Assembly (NCBI GenBank): GCA_012034405.1
Contig: JAAVLZ010000017.1
Span: 1-61,741, forward strand
Source of the DNA: Oscillospiraceae bacterium HV4-5-C5C
GTDB taxonomy: Bacteria > Bacillota > Clostridia > Saccharofermentanales > Fastidiosipilaceae
DNA: 61,741 nucleotides
Direction: 5' to 3'
A program made the translations under genes and the position numbers. Positions 16,893-25,060 of the stretch are shown here, piece by piece; positions within the stretch are counted from its first letter, which is position 1, and every line of letters begins with the position of its first letter. The notes beneath the pieces were generated by a model that was not told where the DNA came from, searched no databases, and saw only the letters and a program-made list of their open reading frames with translations.

Positions 16893-18023
16893 TCAATGAT
16901 GGACCGGTGGCGCTGCGGTACTGTCGCCCACGATCAGGCTTCCGGGGATAAAAACAGGTTCCCGGCGCTGGTCTGCGGCGCGAGGCTTCATCGCTTGCAA
17001 TAATTGCTCAACAGCAGTTTGGGCGATGAGCTTTTCATCTTGCCGGATATACGTATATTTGTGGCTATATGCCATCGATTTAGGTGCATCAAAAAACACA
17101 AGGGAGAAGTCATCTGGTATGCGTAGATGACTGGTTGAGGCTGCATCTTCTATCAAACGAGCCACTAAATGCTCGGAAGCGAATACTGCTGTCAGCTGTG
17201 GATGAGCTTTAAAAAATGTCTGCAAGTTATTTATATCAACTTGCCTGAACTGATCGGTATCTTTCAATGGCAGAGTAGATTGGATATGAGGATAAAACAA
17301 AGCTGGATCCGGCAAACAGTGACAATCGACGAATGCATCCTGAAAAGCACGCTGCCGGTCCTCTAAAGAGCTGGTATGTAGGGTGGGTGGAGATATCCAG
17401 GCAATATGCCGGTGCCCCAAAGCAAACAGATGCTTCATAGCTGATTTTGTTGCATTGATATTGTCTGTACCAACAAAGCCTGCGTTAAACCCCTTGATTT
17501 GCCGATCAATTACTACTACTGGGAACTGGTCCAGAATCAGCTTGATAATATGCGGATTATAGTACTCACCATTTACTGGCATAATAATAAAACCGGATAC
17601 GCCCATGGCCAGTAATTCCTTGATGGCTGCTTGCTCTGTATCAATACTACCTTCAGAACGTTTTAAAACACAATACAAGTGGTTCTGAGCGCAGGTCTTC
17701 TCAACTACCCGTACAATCTCTAAACCAAAGTACTCAGTAAAATCTGGCAAAATCAGGCCTATAAAGGTAGGTTTGACTGGCGCAGGATGGACAGGTTCTG
17801 CTTTGCCAGGGATTGATTGAACAATGCTTCCTTTGCCTTGTACTCGTCTGATTATTTTTTCATTTTCCAGTAAATCCAAGGCGTGCTTAGCAGTAATACG
17901 GCTGACTTCATATTGCTGGCAAAGGTCAGCTTCAGAGGGAAGCTGCATTCCAACGCGATAGTTGCCCTGTGAAATCTCATACCGCAAATCTTGTGCAATT
18001 TTCCTGTAGATAACTGCTTTCAT
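16893..18023 (-). CDS. GntR/LacI hybrid sugar-responsive regulator
   Basis: A 376-residue regulator. The N-terminal 70 residues are a GntR winged helix (PSEADLCQQYEVSRITAKHAL). The rest is a periplasmic-binding-protein-like effector domain as in LacI/AraR (FIGLILPDFTEYFGLEIVR, ASEHLVARL, FFDAPKSMAY). This combination is typical of AraR-type repressors that release DNA on binding a sugar. The start at 18023 is preceded by GAAGGAAGG. It is divergent from the CUT1 importer genes across a 337-bp gap containing two palindromes, so it probably controls them and itself. Confidence 0.9.
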   Translation of the reverse strand: MKAVIYRKIAQDLRYEISQGNYRVGMQLPSEADLCQQYEVSRITAKHALDLLENEKIIRRVQGKGSIVQSIPGKAEPVHPAPVKPTFIGLILPDFTEYFGLEIVRVVEKTCAQNHLYCVLKRSEGSIDTEQAAIKELLAMGVSGFIIMPVNGEYYNPHIIKLILDQFPVVVIDRQIKGFNAGFVGTDNINATKSAMKHLFALGHRHIAWISPPTLHTSSLEDRQRAFQDAFVDCHCLPDPALFYPHIQSTLPLKDTDQFRQVDINNLQTFFKAHPQLTAVFASEHLVARLIEDAASTSHLRIPDDFSLVFFDAPKSMAYSHKYTYIRQDEKLIAQTAVEQLLQAMKPRAADQRREPVFIPGSLIVGDSTAAPPVHH

Positions 18024-18063
18024 AAGCACACCTTCCTTCTTATGTCGAAATGATTATAGCATA

Positions 18064-18099
18064 ACCATATAGCAATACAAATCTGTATTGCTATATGGT
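18064..18099. promoter_or_regulatory. 36-bp perfect palindromic operator of the GntR/LacI regulator
   Basis: Two exact 16-bp arms, ACCATATAGCAATACA and its complement, are separated by four bases. The centre is about 58 bp upstream of the regulator start at 18023. Position and symmetry fit autorepression by the dimeric regulator. Whether it also acts on the rightward importer is open, because the centre is nearly 280 bp from that start. Confidence 0.75.
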
Positions 18100-18279
18100 C
18101 TGATACCAAAATGACTTATCCGTTCGACAAAGAAAACATTAATAATTATAAATAATAGAAAATAGCAGGAAAAATGATGCTTGACAAAGCTAAAATGTTT
18201 GATGTATTGTTTAATAAACTCATGAGAACAGAGAAAAAACCAAAATACCTAGCAACAAAAGTTTGATTTAAACCATTAG

Positions 18280-18299
18280 ATATATCAAATATGATATAT
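18280..18299 (+). promoter_or_regulatory. Palindrome near the sugar ABC importer promoter
   Basis: The arm ATATATCA (18280-18287) pairs with TGATATAT (18292-18299) around four bases, about 60 bp before the first permease gene. Upstream, TTGACA at 18181-18186 could serve as a -35 box, but no matching -10 box is clear. The site is a candidate operator; its sequence differs from the 36-bp palindrome. Confidence 0.5.
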
Positions 18300-18360
18300 T
18301 GTGAGGGATTAGTGAAAATCGACCGATTATTAAGAGCTTATCAAGAAAGGATGATGATTC

Positions 18361-19278
18361 ATGACAAATAGCCAATTGCTAAAATCAGGAAGTCGACAAC
18401 GGAGGCTTAAAGAGGGGATTATTGGCTACTTATTTATGCTTCCAACTGTCATTGGCTTTACTGTATTTATCATCTATCCACTAATATCTTCAGCTTATTA
18501 TGCATTGACTGAATATAGCGGTTTTGGTAAAGCTGAGTTTGTTGGTTTGGATAATTTCAAGTGGATGTTCACCAAGGACCCAACTTTTATAAAAACCATA
18601 CAGGCTACTTTACTGTATGTGGTATATACTGTTCCGGCTGTCCTCATTTTTGGTCTGCTGCTGGCCGTCCTGCTTAATAAAACCATGCCAGGTATAAAGT
18701 TGTTTCGGACAATCTATTACCTGCCGGTTGTTGTTCCGGCCATTGCATCACTGGTTCTGTGGAAATTTATCTTCAATCCGGATCACGGTCTGTTTAATGG
18801 GATTCTGGCTTCCTTAAAACTACCTACCAGTCGTTGGCTGGAATCTGAATCAGCCGTTCTGCCAGCGCTTACCATTATTGCTATTTGGGGCTGCGGGGGA
18901 CAGATGATCGTGTTTTTATCAGGCCTGCAGTCTGTTCCGGCGGAACTCTATGAAGCCGCTGCTATAGACGGAGCTAATAGCTTGAATAAGTTTTTCCATA
19001 TCACAATACCTATGATGACGCCGGTTCTGTTCCTGCAACTGATTACCGGATTAATAGGCGGATTCCAGGTGATTAATCCGGCGCTGATTGTTACATCAGG
19101 CGGGCCTAATCTGAAAACCAATTTCTTGAATTACCAGATTTATATGTCTGCTTTTGATAAACGTGAGTATGGCTATGCTATGGCGCTTGTCTGGGTATTG
19201 TTTGTTATTATCATGGCCTTTACGGTTGTGGTCTTTAAAGTATCCAATAGCTATGTGTATTACGAAGCTGAAGAATAA
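18361..19278 (+). CDS. CUT1 sugar ABC transporter permease (MalF/UgpA type)
   Basis: A 305-residue membrane protein with six hydrophobic segments. The EAA loop that contacts the ATPase is clear (YEAAAIDGANSLNKFFHITIP, near residues 199-219). The N-terminus with LFMLPTVIGFTVFIIYPL is typical of MalF-like subunits. It pairs with the next gene to form the channel for a sugar or sugar-like solute. AAAGGATGATG precedes the ATG. No ATPase gene is in the operon, so a shared MsmK-type ATPase elsewhere is presumed. Confidence 0.93.
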   Translation: MTNSQLLKSGSRQRRLKEGIIGYLFMLPTVIGFTVFIIYPLISSAYYALTEYSGFGKAEFVGLDNFKWMFTKDPTFIKTIQATLLYVVYTVPAVLIFGLLLAVLLNKTMPGIKLFRTIYYLPVVVPAIASLVLWKFIFNPDHGLFNGILASLKLPTSRWLESESAVLPALTIIAIWGCGGQMIVFLSGLQSVPAELYEAAAIDGANSLNKFFHITIPMMTPVLFLQLITGLIGGFQVINPALIVTSGGPNLKTNFLNYQIYMSAFDKREYGYAMALVWVLFVIIMAFTVVVFKVSNSYVYYEAEE

Positions 19279-19291
19279 GAAGGGGAATGAA

Positions 19292-20173
19292 ATGGCTGGT
19301 AATAAGCAGAAAATAACTGACCGTGTCCGGCATCCGCTTAATCGAGCAGAACGTAGCAGCCGTATCGTCCGCTATGTCATCCTCTGTATCTTTGCTGTTA
19401 CCATGATCTTGCCGTTATTGTGGATGGTAACCATGTCCTTAAAAAAGAATGATACGATCTTTGTCTATCCGCCGGATATTTTGCCGCGTGAGTTCAATTG
19501 GTCCAACTATCCAATCGCTATGGCTCAAATGCACTTTAATAAGTCTTTTGCGGTGACATTGTTTATCACCGTTATGTCTGTGATCGGTCAATTACTAAGC
19601 TGTACCTTGGTCGGCTACGCAATTTCGCGGATCAAGTTTCCGGGGCGGAAGATCTGGTTTTACCTGATTGTCGGTTCCATGATGCTACCTGGCATGGTCG
19701 GAACCATTCCTACCTTTATGCTGTTTTCAAAGCTGAAATTGATTAACACCTTTTGGCCGTTGATCATTCCCGCTTTCTTAGGAGCGCCGTTTTACACCTT
19801 TTTACTGCGGCAAAGTTTTATGGGCATCCCCAGATTCTTTGATGAAGCCGCCAGGATTGATGGGGCTGGTCATCTGACGATCTTATATAAAATACTCTTG
19901 CCTATGGTTAAACCGACTTTAATGGTTATTGTCATCATGGCTATGCAAGGTTCTTGGAATGACTATCTTGGCCCATTACTGTACTTGCATAAACAAAATC
20001 TCTGGCCGTTATCAATTGCCATTAAACAGTTTTCTAGTCAGTATGCGGTAAGCTGGAATCTATTTATGGCGGGAGACTTGCTTTATATACTCCCGATTCT
20101 GATTGTTTTCTTACTGCTGCAGAAATATTTCATGTCCGGGCTGGGTTCATTAAACAGCGCAGCTCTGAAATAA
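19292..20173 (+). CDS. CUT1 sugar ABC transporter permease (MalG/UgpE type)
   Basis: A 293-residue partner permease with six membrane segments and a conserved EAA loop (FDEAARIDGAGHLTILYKILLP). The C-terminal QKYFMSGLGSLNSAALK resembles the MalG end (usually GLTAGAVKG). The start at 19292 is chosen because AAGGGGAATG precedes it; an upstream in-frame start lies within the first permease gene. It follows that gene after 13 bp. Confidence 0.92.
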   Translation: MAGNKQKITDRVRHPLNRAERSSRIVRYVILCIFAVTMILPLLWMVTMSLKKNDTIFVYPPDILPREFNWSNYPIAMAQMHFNKSFAVTLFITVMSVIGQLLSCTLVGYAISRIKFPGRKIWFYLIVGSMMLPGMVGTIPTFMLFSKLKLINTFWPLIIPAFLGAPFYTFLLRQSFMGIPRFFDEAARIDGAGHLTILYKILLPMVKPTLMVIVIMAMQGSWNDYLGPLLYLHKQNLWPLSIAIKQFSSQYAVSWNLFMAGDLLYILPILIVFLLLQKYFMSGLGSLNSAALK

Positions 20174-20185
20174 AGGAGGAGAAAA

Positions 20186-21562
20186 ATGAGTAAAAAATGG
20201 TTAGCAGCCCCCTTAGCTATTGCCTTGGGGACCACAGGAATTCTGACGGGCTGTTCTGGTAGCTCTGGTAGTAGCACAGCAGCTACAACTACAGCCGCCG
20301 CTCAGAGCAACAAGGAGGGCGTAACAACGGCTGCAACGGACAGTACTACGTCCGGGAATGAGAACAGCGGGGAATCCATTAAGGTGTCCTTTATGACTTG
20401 GGAAAGTGATACTATGAACCAAGCTATTCTGGATACGTTTACGGATGCAATCCCAGGAGTCACTGTTGAGTTGGTTCCTTCGCCATTACAGGATTATGGT
20501 ATCAAATTGCAGGAGATGTTGGCCTCAGATATTGCACCGGATATTTTTATGGTCGGTAACGACATGGCGCTGAATTATCATGCAGAGGACCTGGTCTTGA
20601 ATCTAAAACCATACATGGACGCGGATACTAGTTTTACAGAGGGCTTTTATCCTGGTACATTAAGTACTTTTACAACTTCTGATGGTCAAATGGCAGGGCT
20701 ACCCGGTTTGATCAACTTGTATGGATACTTCTATAATAAGAAGTATTTTGATGATGCTGGCCTGGCATATCCTACGGAAGATTGGACCTTTGACGACCTA
20801 TACGCAACTGCTGAAAAGCTGAAAGATGAATCCAGCAACCGCTTTGGCCTTTATCAAAAAACCAATGATGTCTTTACCATCGCTATTTACTCAGCTTCTA
20901 AGGACGGAAACGGTTTTTGCGACAATATCTATCCGGTCAGCAAGGTACAGGCGACAGAAAGCTTCTTGGAAGGAACTCAAAAAGCAGCTGACGCAATCGC
21001 CAGTAAAGCTATGACAGATCCGACTTTTGACGACGCAAACCTGGTCAGCATGTTTATGCAAGGCGCGGTTCCGATTATGCGGTATGGCCAGTGGGCTGCG
21101 GATGAACTGATCAGAAACGCTCCTGATGACTTGAATTGGGGCTATATTTCCACACCGAAGGTGGAGAAGAATGCACAGATTCTTGATTCAGTAGGCTGGA
21201 GTATTAACAAAAAAGCTGCTAATCCAGATCAAGCATTTGCTGTTTTAAAGTATCTGGAATCTGAAACGTACAAAGTTGTTCTGGCTAAAACGCCTGTAGC
21301 TCCCCCTGCTTACCAGCCTGCGGCGGATGGTTACTACCAGACCTTAAAGGACAAAGGTCATGAGGACCTGGCTCAGGGTCTTGATTATATGCTGAATGCG
21401 GAAATCAAATTACCGGTACGCTTCCTGGATTCCTGGTCAGCTAAAGCGTCTAAATATCTGGATGCGGATTGGAATTCATTCCTGACTGGTGAAAAACCTG
21501 TTTCTGATATTCAAACTGTGATTGTTGATCCAATAAACGATGTCATCAATTCTAGCAAATAA
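20186..21562 (+). CDS. Sugar-binding lipoprotein of the CUT1 importer
   Basis: A 458-residue extracellular solute-binding protein. The lipobox ILTGC places the lipidated Cys at residue 23, followed by a Ser/Thr/Ala-rich linker to about residue 68. The mature domain follows the SBP_bac_1 pattern (IKVSFMTWES, DIAPDIFMVG, YGYFYNKKYFDDAGL, WTFDDLYATAEKL). It delivers substrate to the two permeases. AAGGAGG lies just before the ATG, 12 bp after the second permease. The sugar cannot be deduced; a convergent glycerophosphodiesterase could hint at glycerophosphodiesters, as in Ugp systems. Confidence 0.93.
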   Translation: MSKKWLAAPLAIALGTTGILTGCSGSSGSSTAATTTAAAQSNKEGVTTAATDSTTSGNENSGESIKVSFMTWESDTMNQAILDTFTDAIPGVTVELVPSPLQDYGIKLQEMLASDIAPDIFMVGNDMALNYHAEDLVLNLKPYMDADTSFTEGFYPGTLSTFTTSDGQMAGLPGLINLYGYFYNKKYFDDAGLAYPTEDWTFDDLYATAEKLKDESSNRFGLYQKTNDVFTIAIYSASKDGNGFCDNIYPVSKVQATESFLEGTQKAADAIASKAMTDPTFDDANLVSMFMQGAVPIMRYGQWAADELIRNAPDDLNWGYISTPKVEKNAQILDSVGWSINKKAANPDQAFAVLKYLESETYKVVLAKTPVAPPAYQPAADGYYQTLKDKGHEDLAQGLDYMLNAEIKLPVRFLDSWSAKASKYLDADWNSFLTGEKPVSDIQTVIVDPINDVINSSK

Positions 21563-21616
21563 TCCATTTTAGGCCAGGTTTAGTCTGTCAGACTGTCTGC
21601 CTTATATCCTGATAAC

Positions 21617-21649
21617 GACCGCCGGACACTTATATGAGTGACGGCGGTC
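21617..21649. terminator. Hairpin between the importer operon and the phosphodiesterase gene
   Basis: GACCGCCG (21617-21624) pairs with CGGCGGTC (21642-21649), with a partly paired inner loop. It lies between two convergent genes and may terminate from both sides. No strong T-run follows. Confidence 0.5.
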
Positions 21650-21799
21650 TATTGATGTGTTGATCAGCGGCGCTTTGGCTTCAGCTACATCCGTCACCCT
21701 TCAGATCCGGTCAGGCTCCGGCAGATCCCATTCACGATCAGGCTGGCATTGGTTCCTGCCAAACCCGGGCTGGCTCCGGCAGGCAGCGGACAGACCGAT

Positions 21800-22531
21800 T
21801 CAGACCTTGCGGATCAGAGACAGCGCCAGCCGGGGTCGATTGGTAATAACCCCATCCACGCCCAGCTCCAGCTGCCCGGCCAGGGTTTTGCGGCCATTCA
21901 CCGTCCAGGCGTTGACCTGAATGCCCACCTCATGACAGGAGCGAAGTAAACCGGGAGTGACGGTGCGGTAGTAAGGATGCACATAACTGCAGTGCAAGGC
22001 CAATGCATACTGTCCTACATTGCCGATCACCTGAGAGCCCAGTAAAACGGCTGTTTTAATCTCCGGATCCAGCTCATGACAGAGCACCATGGAAGCATGA
22101 TTAAAGCTGGATAAAACCACCCGGTCAGCCAGGCCGTAATCACGGACCAGCCTGATGACTGCTGCCTCCAGTCCGGGGTAATACCAGCTGCTGTTTTTAA
22201 GCTCAATATTGGTGATTAACGGCAGCTGTCTGACCCGATCAAAATACTGCGCTAAGGTGGGGATACCCTGAGGCAGGTCAGTGGCGCTGGCCGGCGTACT
22301 GTTGCTGACTAGCGCCAGCATTTGCTCCCGGCTGAGATCCTTGACAAAGCCGCTGGCAGACGTGGTGCGATTGACGGATTCATCATGCATAATAAACAGC
22401 GTGCCGTCCCGGCTCATCTGAACATCCAGCTCAATGCCCTGACATCCGGTCTCGATTGCCTTTTCAAAGGCCAGCATGGTGTTTTCTGGATATATATCAC
22501 TAAAGCCCCGGTGGGCATAGCACATGATCAT
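21800..22531 (-). CDS. Glycerophosphodiester phosphodiesterase
   Basis: A 243-residue cytosolic GDPD enzyme. The key residues are visible near the N-terminus: His7-Arg8 (AHRGF), Glu16-Asn17 (PENT), Glu34 and Asp36 (GIELDVQ) and His49-Asp50 (MHDESVNRTT). The TIM-barrel end VNAWTVNG is also typical. It cleaves glycerophosphodiesters to glycerol-3-phosphate and an alcohol. GGGGAGG precedes the ATG. It faces the sugar importer operon. Confidence 0.94.
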   Translation of the reverse strand: MIMCYAHRGFSDIYPENTMLAFEKAIETGCQGIELDVQMSRDGTLFIMHDESVNRTTSASGFVKDLSREQMLALVSNSTPASATDLPQGIPTLAQYFDRVRQLPLITNIELKNSSWYYPGLEAAVIRLVRDYGLADRVVLSSFNHASMVLCHELDPEIKTAVLLGSQVIGNVGQYALALHCSYVHPYYRTVTPGLLRSCHEVGIQVNAWTVNGRKTLAGQLELGVDGVITNRPRLALSLIRKV

Positions 22532-22656
22532 TTTAACCTCCCCGGATCAAGCGCAGCCTGTCACGCCTGACTGACAACATCATACCCCAGCCTGAGGCAC
22601 TTGTAAGCCGGACCTGTCTTAAACTTTGATTAGAATTGCAGGCCGCGTCTGTCCGC

Positions 22657-23253
22657 TTAAAACGGCAGGACGCCCAGATGCTGCAACAGAATTTTAAGCC
22701 CCATCAGGATTAGAATAATACCACCGGCCTGTTCCGCCCGGGATTTAAAGCGGGCGCCAAACGTCTGCCCGGCCAGCACACCCAGCATAGACAAAGCAAA
22801 GGTCACGGCAGCGATCATCAGGCTGGCTTCCATGATCTGCACCTTCAGAAACGCAAAGGAAATCCCGACGGCCAGCGCATCAATACTGGTAGCCACGGCC
22901 AGCGGAAACATAGCCCTGAAGGATAAGTCCGCCCGGTCGTCACGCGAGCCGGCCGCAGGTCCGTTATCCGCCGGGCAGGAGGTCTGTCGGCTTTCCCGCA
23001 GCATATTCACCCCGATCACTGAAAGCAGAATAAACGCAATCCAATGATCATAGGCCTGAATCACCTCAGCAAAGCGAATCCCCAGTAAATAACCGATCAG
23101 CGGCATCAGACCCTGAAAGATCCCAAAGTACAGCCCTACCACCGCGGCCTGCCCCCAGGACCGGCGCTGCCAGGCCAAGCCCTTACAAACCGCCACCGCA
23201 AAAGCGTCCATTGCCAGTCCCACAGAAATCAGCAATAGCTCAATGATACTCAA
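22657..23253 (-). CDS. mntP: Manganese efflux pump MntP
   Basis: A 198-residue membrane protein of the MntP family. It contains both hallmark segments, GLAMDAFAVAV near the start and ATSIDALAVGISFAF in the second half, within about six helices. It exports Mn2+ and so prevents manganese toxicity. The TTG at 23253 is preferred because it gives the usual MS-x-x-E-L-L-L start and lies nine bases after AGGAGG. A TTG at 23262 overlaps that site too closely. A leader with a probable Mn2+ riboswitch and a terminator precedes it. Confidence 0.94.
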   Translation of the reverse strand: MSIIELLLISVGLAMDAFAVAVCKGLAWQRRSWGQAAVVGLYFGIFQGLMPLIGYLLGIRFAEVIQAYDHWIAFILLSVIGVNMLRESRQTSCPADNGPAAGSRDDRADLSFRAMFPLAVATSIDALAVGISFAFLKVQIMEASLMIAAVTFALSMLGVLAGQTFGARFKSRAEQAGGIILILMGLKILLQHLGVLPF

Positions 23254-23295
23254 ATCAACCAACCTCCTGCCGGGACCAGGCTGCCGCCTGCGGAC

Positions 23296-23328
23296 AAAAA
23301 AACAGGTATAACGCTGCGGTTATACCTG
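23296..23328 (-). terminator. Riboswitch-linked intrinsic terminator before mntP
   Basis: On the minus strand a perfect 10-bp stem (arms 23319-23328 and 23303-23312, CAGGTATAAC and its complement) with a 6-nt loop is followed by seven T's (23302-23296). It sits between the riboswitch-like leader and the mntP ribosome binding site, so it is likely the expression platform. Confidence 0.88.
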
Positions 23329-23330
23329 CT

Positions 23331-23470
23331 GACTTAAACATTCCCACGGAAAACTTAAGTACCATGTATAGCCCTGCGGCAATATACATGAGTCTCGTCC
23401 TTTAAGATAAGCCAGGTTACAAACCAGTATGTTGACTTATCCCGCTTTCCGCGCTGACTACTCCCTCACG
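23331..23470 (-). ncRNA. Probable yybP-ykoY (Mn2+) riboswitch
   Basis: The leader read on the minus strand contains GGGAGTAG and, later, AAGTCAACATACTG, which resemble conserved yybP-ykoY elements. Several nested helices follow (GATAAG/CTTATC, ATGTATA/TATACAT, ACTTAA/TTAAGT). It is followed by an intrinsic terminator and by mntP, the gene most often controlled by this riboswitch class. Mn2+ binding would disrupt the terminator and switch on the efflux pump. The class assignment is from memory of the consensus, so boundaries are approximate. Confidence 0.68.
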
Positions 23471-23494
23471 AGTCCAGTCCCCAATTATCTACCT

Positions 23495-23523
23495 AATTTA
23501 GCATGTGCCGGTTCCATTGTCAA
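23495..23523 (-). promoter_or_regulatory. Promoter of the mntP leader
   Basis: On the minus strand TTGACA (23523-23518) and TAAATT (23500-23495) are separated by exactly 17 bp. They lie about 25 bp before the riboswitch-like leader. Confidence 0.75.
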
Positions 23524-23612
23524 ACTGCTGCGTTGCCGCAAAGCTGTCCCTGAAGCCAGATGGAGCATGCTGAGCCAGACCTCAGCCGGGACTGGAACGG
23601 ATCCGCCCACGC

Positions 23613-24275
23613 CTAATCCTGAAAATACTGCGGAAATATATGCTTAAGCTCAGTGGTCTGCCGCGCAATCCGGTCCAGATGCTGCAGCAGTACCAGGCGC
23701 ATCTGATCTTCATCACGGGCTCTGGCAGCGGTCACAATGGCTTCATGCTCCGGCAATGTTTCAGGAGCGATCCCCCAGTGCTTGATCCCTAAAAAGACAC
23801 AACGATTATAATGCGTATTGGAAGACTGAATGAGTGAGGCGGCCAGCTGCTGATCGGCCGTCCTGAACAGTAAGCCGTGAAAGCGCTGATCCATCTCCAT
23901 AAACCCGCGGAAATTCTCCTTCAGGACCATCCGCCGCTGGATGCCGATCATGTTCTCCAACGTATTGGTGACCAGCACGCTGCAGTTTTTGATAAAGCTG
24001 TCTACCATACCCAGCTCCAGCGCGTTGCGCACAAAGCGCTCCTGGCAGATGCGACCTACGCTGATCGGCGAAACGATCGTACGTGCCTGCGGATAAATGA
24101 TCACCAGCCCCTCTTGCTGCAGGCGAACCACCGCCTCCCGCACCGGGGTCCGGCTGGATCCATAGCGATCAGCCAGTTTCTGGACACTTAAAGCCAGGCC
24201 CGGTTCCAGAACCAAGAACATAATATCATCCTTGATCCGCCGGTAAACCTGATGATTTAAGGTGTCTCCAGCCAC
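23613..24275 (-). CDS. GntR-family regulator with FCD domain
   Basis: A 220-residue regulator with an N-terminal GntR winged helix (LADRYGSSRTPVREAVVRL, about 31-49) and an all-helical FCD effector domain with the expected metal/ligand residues (RFHGLLFRTA, HEAIVTAARARD). FCD regulators usually sense organic acids. It starts with GTG at 24275, overlapping the previous gene by 19 bp, and is the last gene of the permease-hydantoinase operon. It is the best candidate for binding the palindromes at 28711-28745. Confidence 0.9.
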   Translation of the reverse strand: MAGDTLNHQVYRRIKDDIMFLVLEPGLALSVQKLADRYGSSRTPVREAVVRLQQEGLVIIYPQARTIVSPISVGRICQERFVRNALELGMVDSFIKNCSVLVTNTLENMIGIQRRMVLKENFRGFMEMDQRFHGLLFRTADQQLAASLIQSSNTHYNRCVFLGIKHWGIAPETLPEHEAIVTAARARDEDQMRLVLLQHLDRIARQTTELKHIFPQYFQD

Positions 24276-25060
24276 GACTGCGCCTCCACTGCTATGCTTG
24301 GTTTAATTTGCTCATAAGCTTGCCGCAGTTGCATAAGCAAGCGGTCGCTGACTGTGCTATTGTAACGAACTGTCAATAAAACATCCAGCGCAAACGGATT
24401 AAAGTCACAGCCGCAGAGGGTCCGGGCAAAGGTCATCGCGGCGATTTCTCCCAGAACCGGCAGACGACAATCCTGATGCAAGCGCCCCAGCGACCACAGC
24501 CGCAGCTGCTTTTGCTGGGTGAAAATACTGCTGGCTTGCTGCTGCTCCACAAAATGGAAAATTTCATGGGCGATTAAAAGCTGGCGTATCAGCTCCGGCG
24601 CCGGCAGCGGCGGCACATAGCTCCGGCTGTAGGCTTCCAGCGGATCTGCTATCAGCTCAATGGAGCGTGGCGGCTGAAACCTGGCCAGGATAACCGGTCC
24701 GCAGTAGTCAGGCTCTGTCGCTTTTCGGCCCGGGATCCCGCTCCCTGCCTGCCGCGGCTCCGGCGGCACGATCGGTTCAGCCGCAGCGACCAGCCGGACC
24801 GTTAAACCGGACTGCTCAGCCAGTAAGTCCGGCTGTGCCGCGGCGGAGGGAAACTGTTGCTGCAGCTGCAGCGCCTGCTGCCGCCCGCAGGCTTGCGCCT
24901 GCAGGCCCAGCTCCAGCTGCCGTTCCCGGGTCAGATGTCTTGCCAGCTGCTCCTGGGCATAGGCGTACATCAGCCAGACGCGGTTATCCGTCTGACATAA
25001 CTGCTCCCAAAGCGCCGTGCTGCTGTGGCCGTTGGTTGGCCCTGAATCAACGTCTGGCAT
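24257..25060 (-). CDS. Unknown protein with HExxH metallopeptidase-like motif
   Basis: A 267-residue protein I do not recognise. The N-terminal half (1-120) is Gln/Ala-rich and helical. At residues 165-169 the motif HEIFH lies in a hydrophobic helix (QLLIAHEIFHFVEQQQ), and a downstream GEIAAMTFAR could give a third zinc ligand, as in gluzincin-type enzymes. No signal peptide or membrane segment is seen, so it is probably cytosolic. It overlaps the hydantoinase-like gene by 14 bp and the regulator by 19 bp, so it is a working member of this operon. Its substrate is unknown; a role in processing the partner enzyme or its amide substrate is conceivable. Confidence 0.75.
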   Translation of the reverse strand: MPDVDSGPTNGHSSTALWEQLCQTDNRVWLMYAYAQEQLARHLTRERQLELGLQAQACGRQQALQLQQQFPSAAAQPDLLAEQSGLTVRLVAAAEPIVPPEPRQAGSGIPGRKATEPDYCGPVILARFQPPRSIELIADPLEAYSRSYVPPLPAPELIRQLLIAHEIFHFVEQQQASSIFTQQKQLRLWSLGRLHQDCRLPVLGEIAAMTFARTLCGCDFNPFALDVLLTVRYNSTVSDRLLMQLRQAYEQIKPSIAVEAQSWLETP

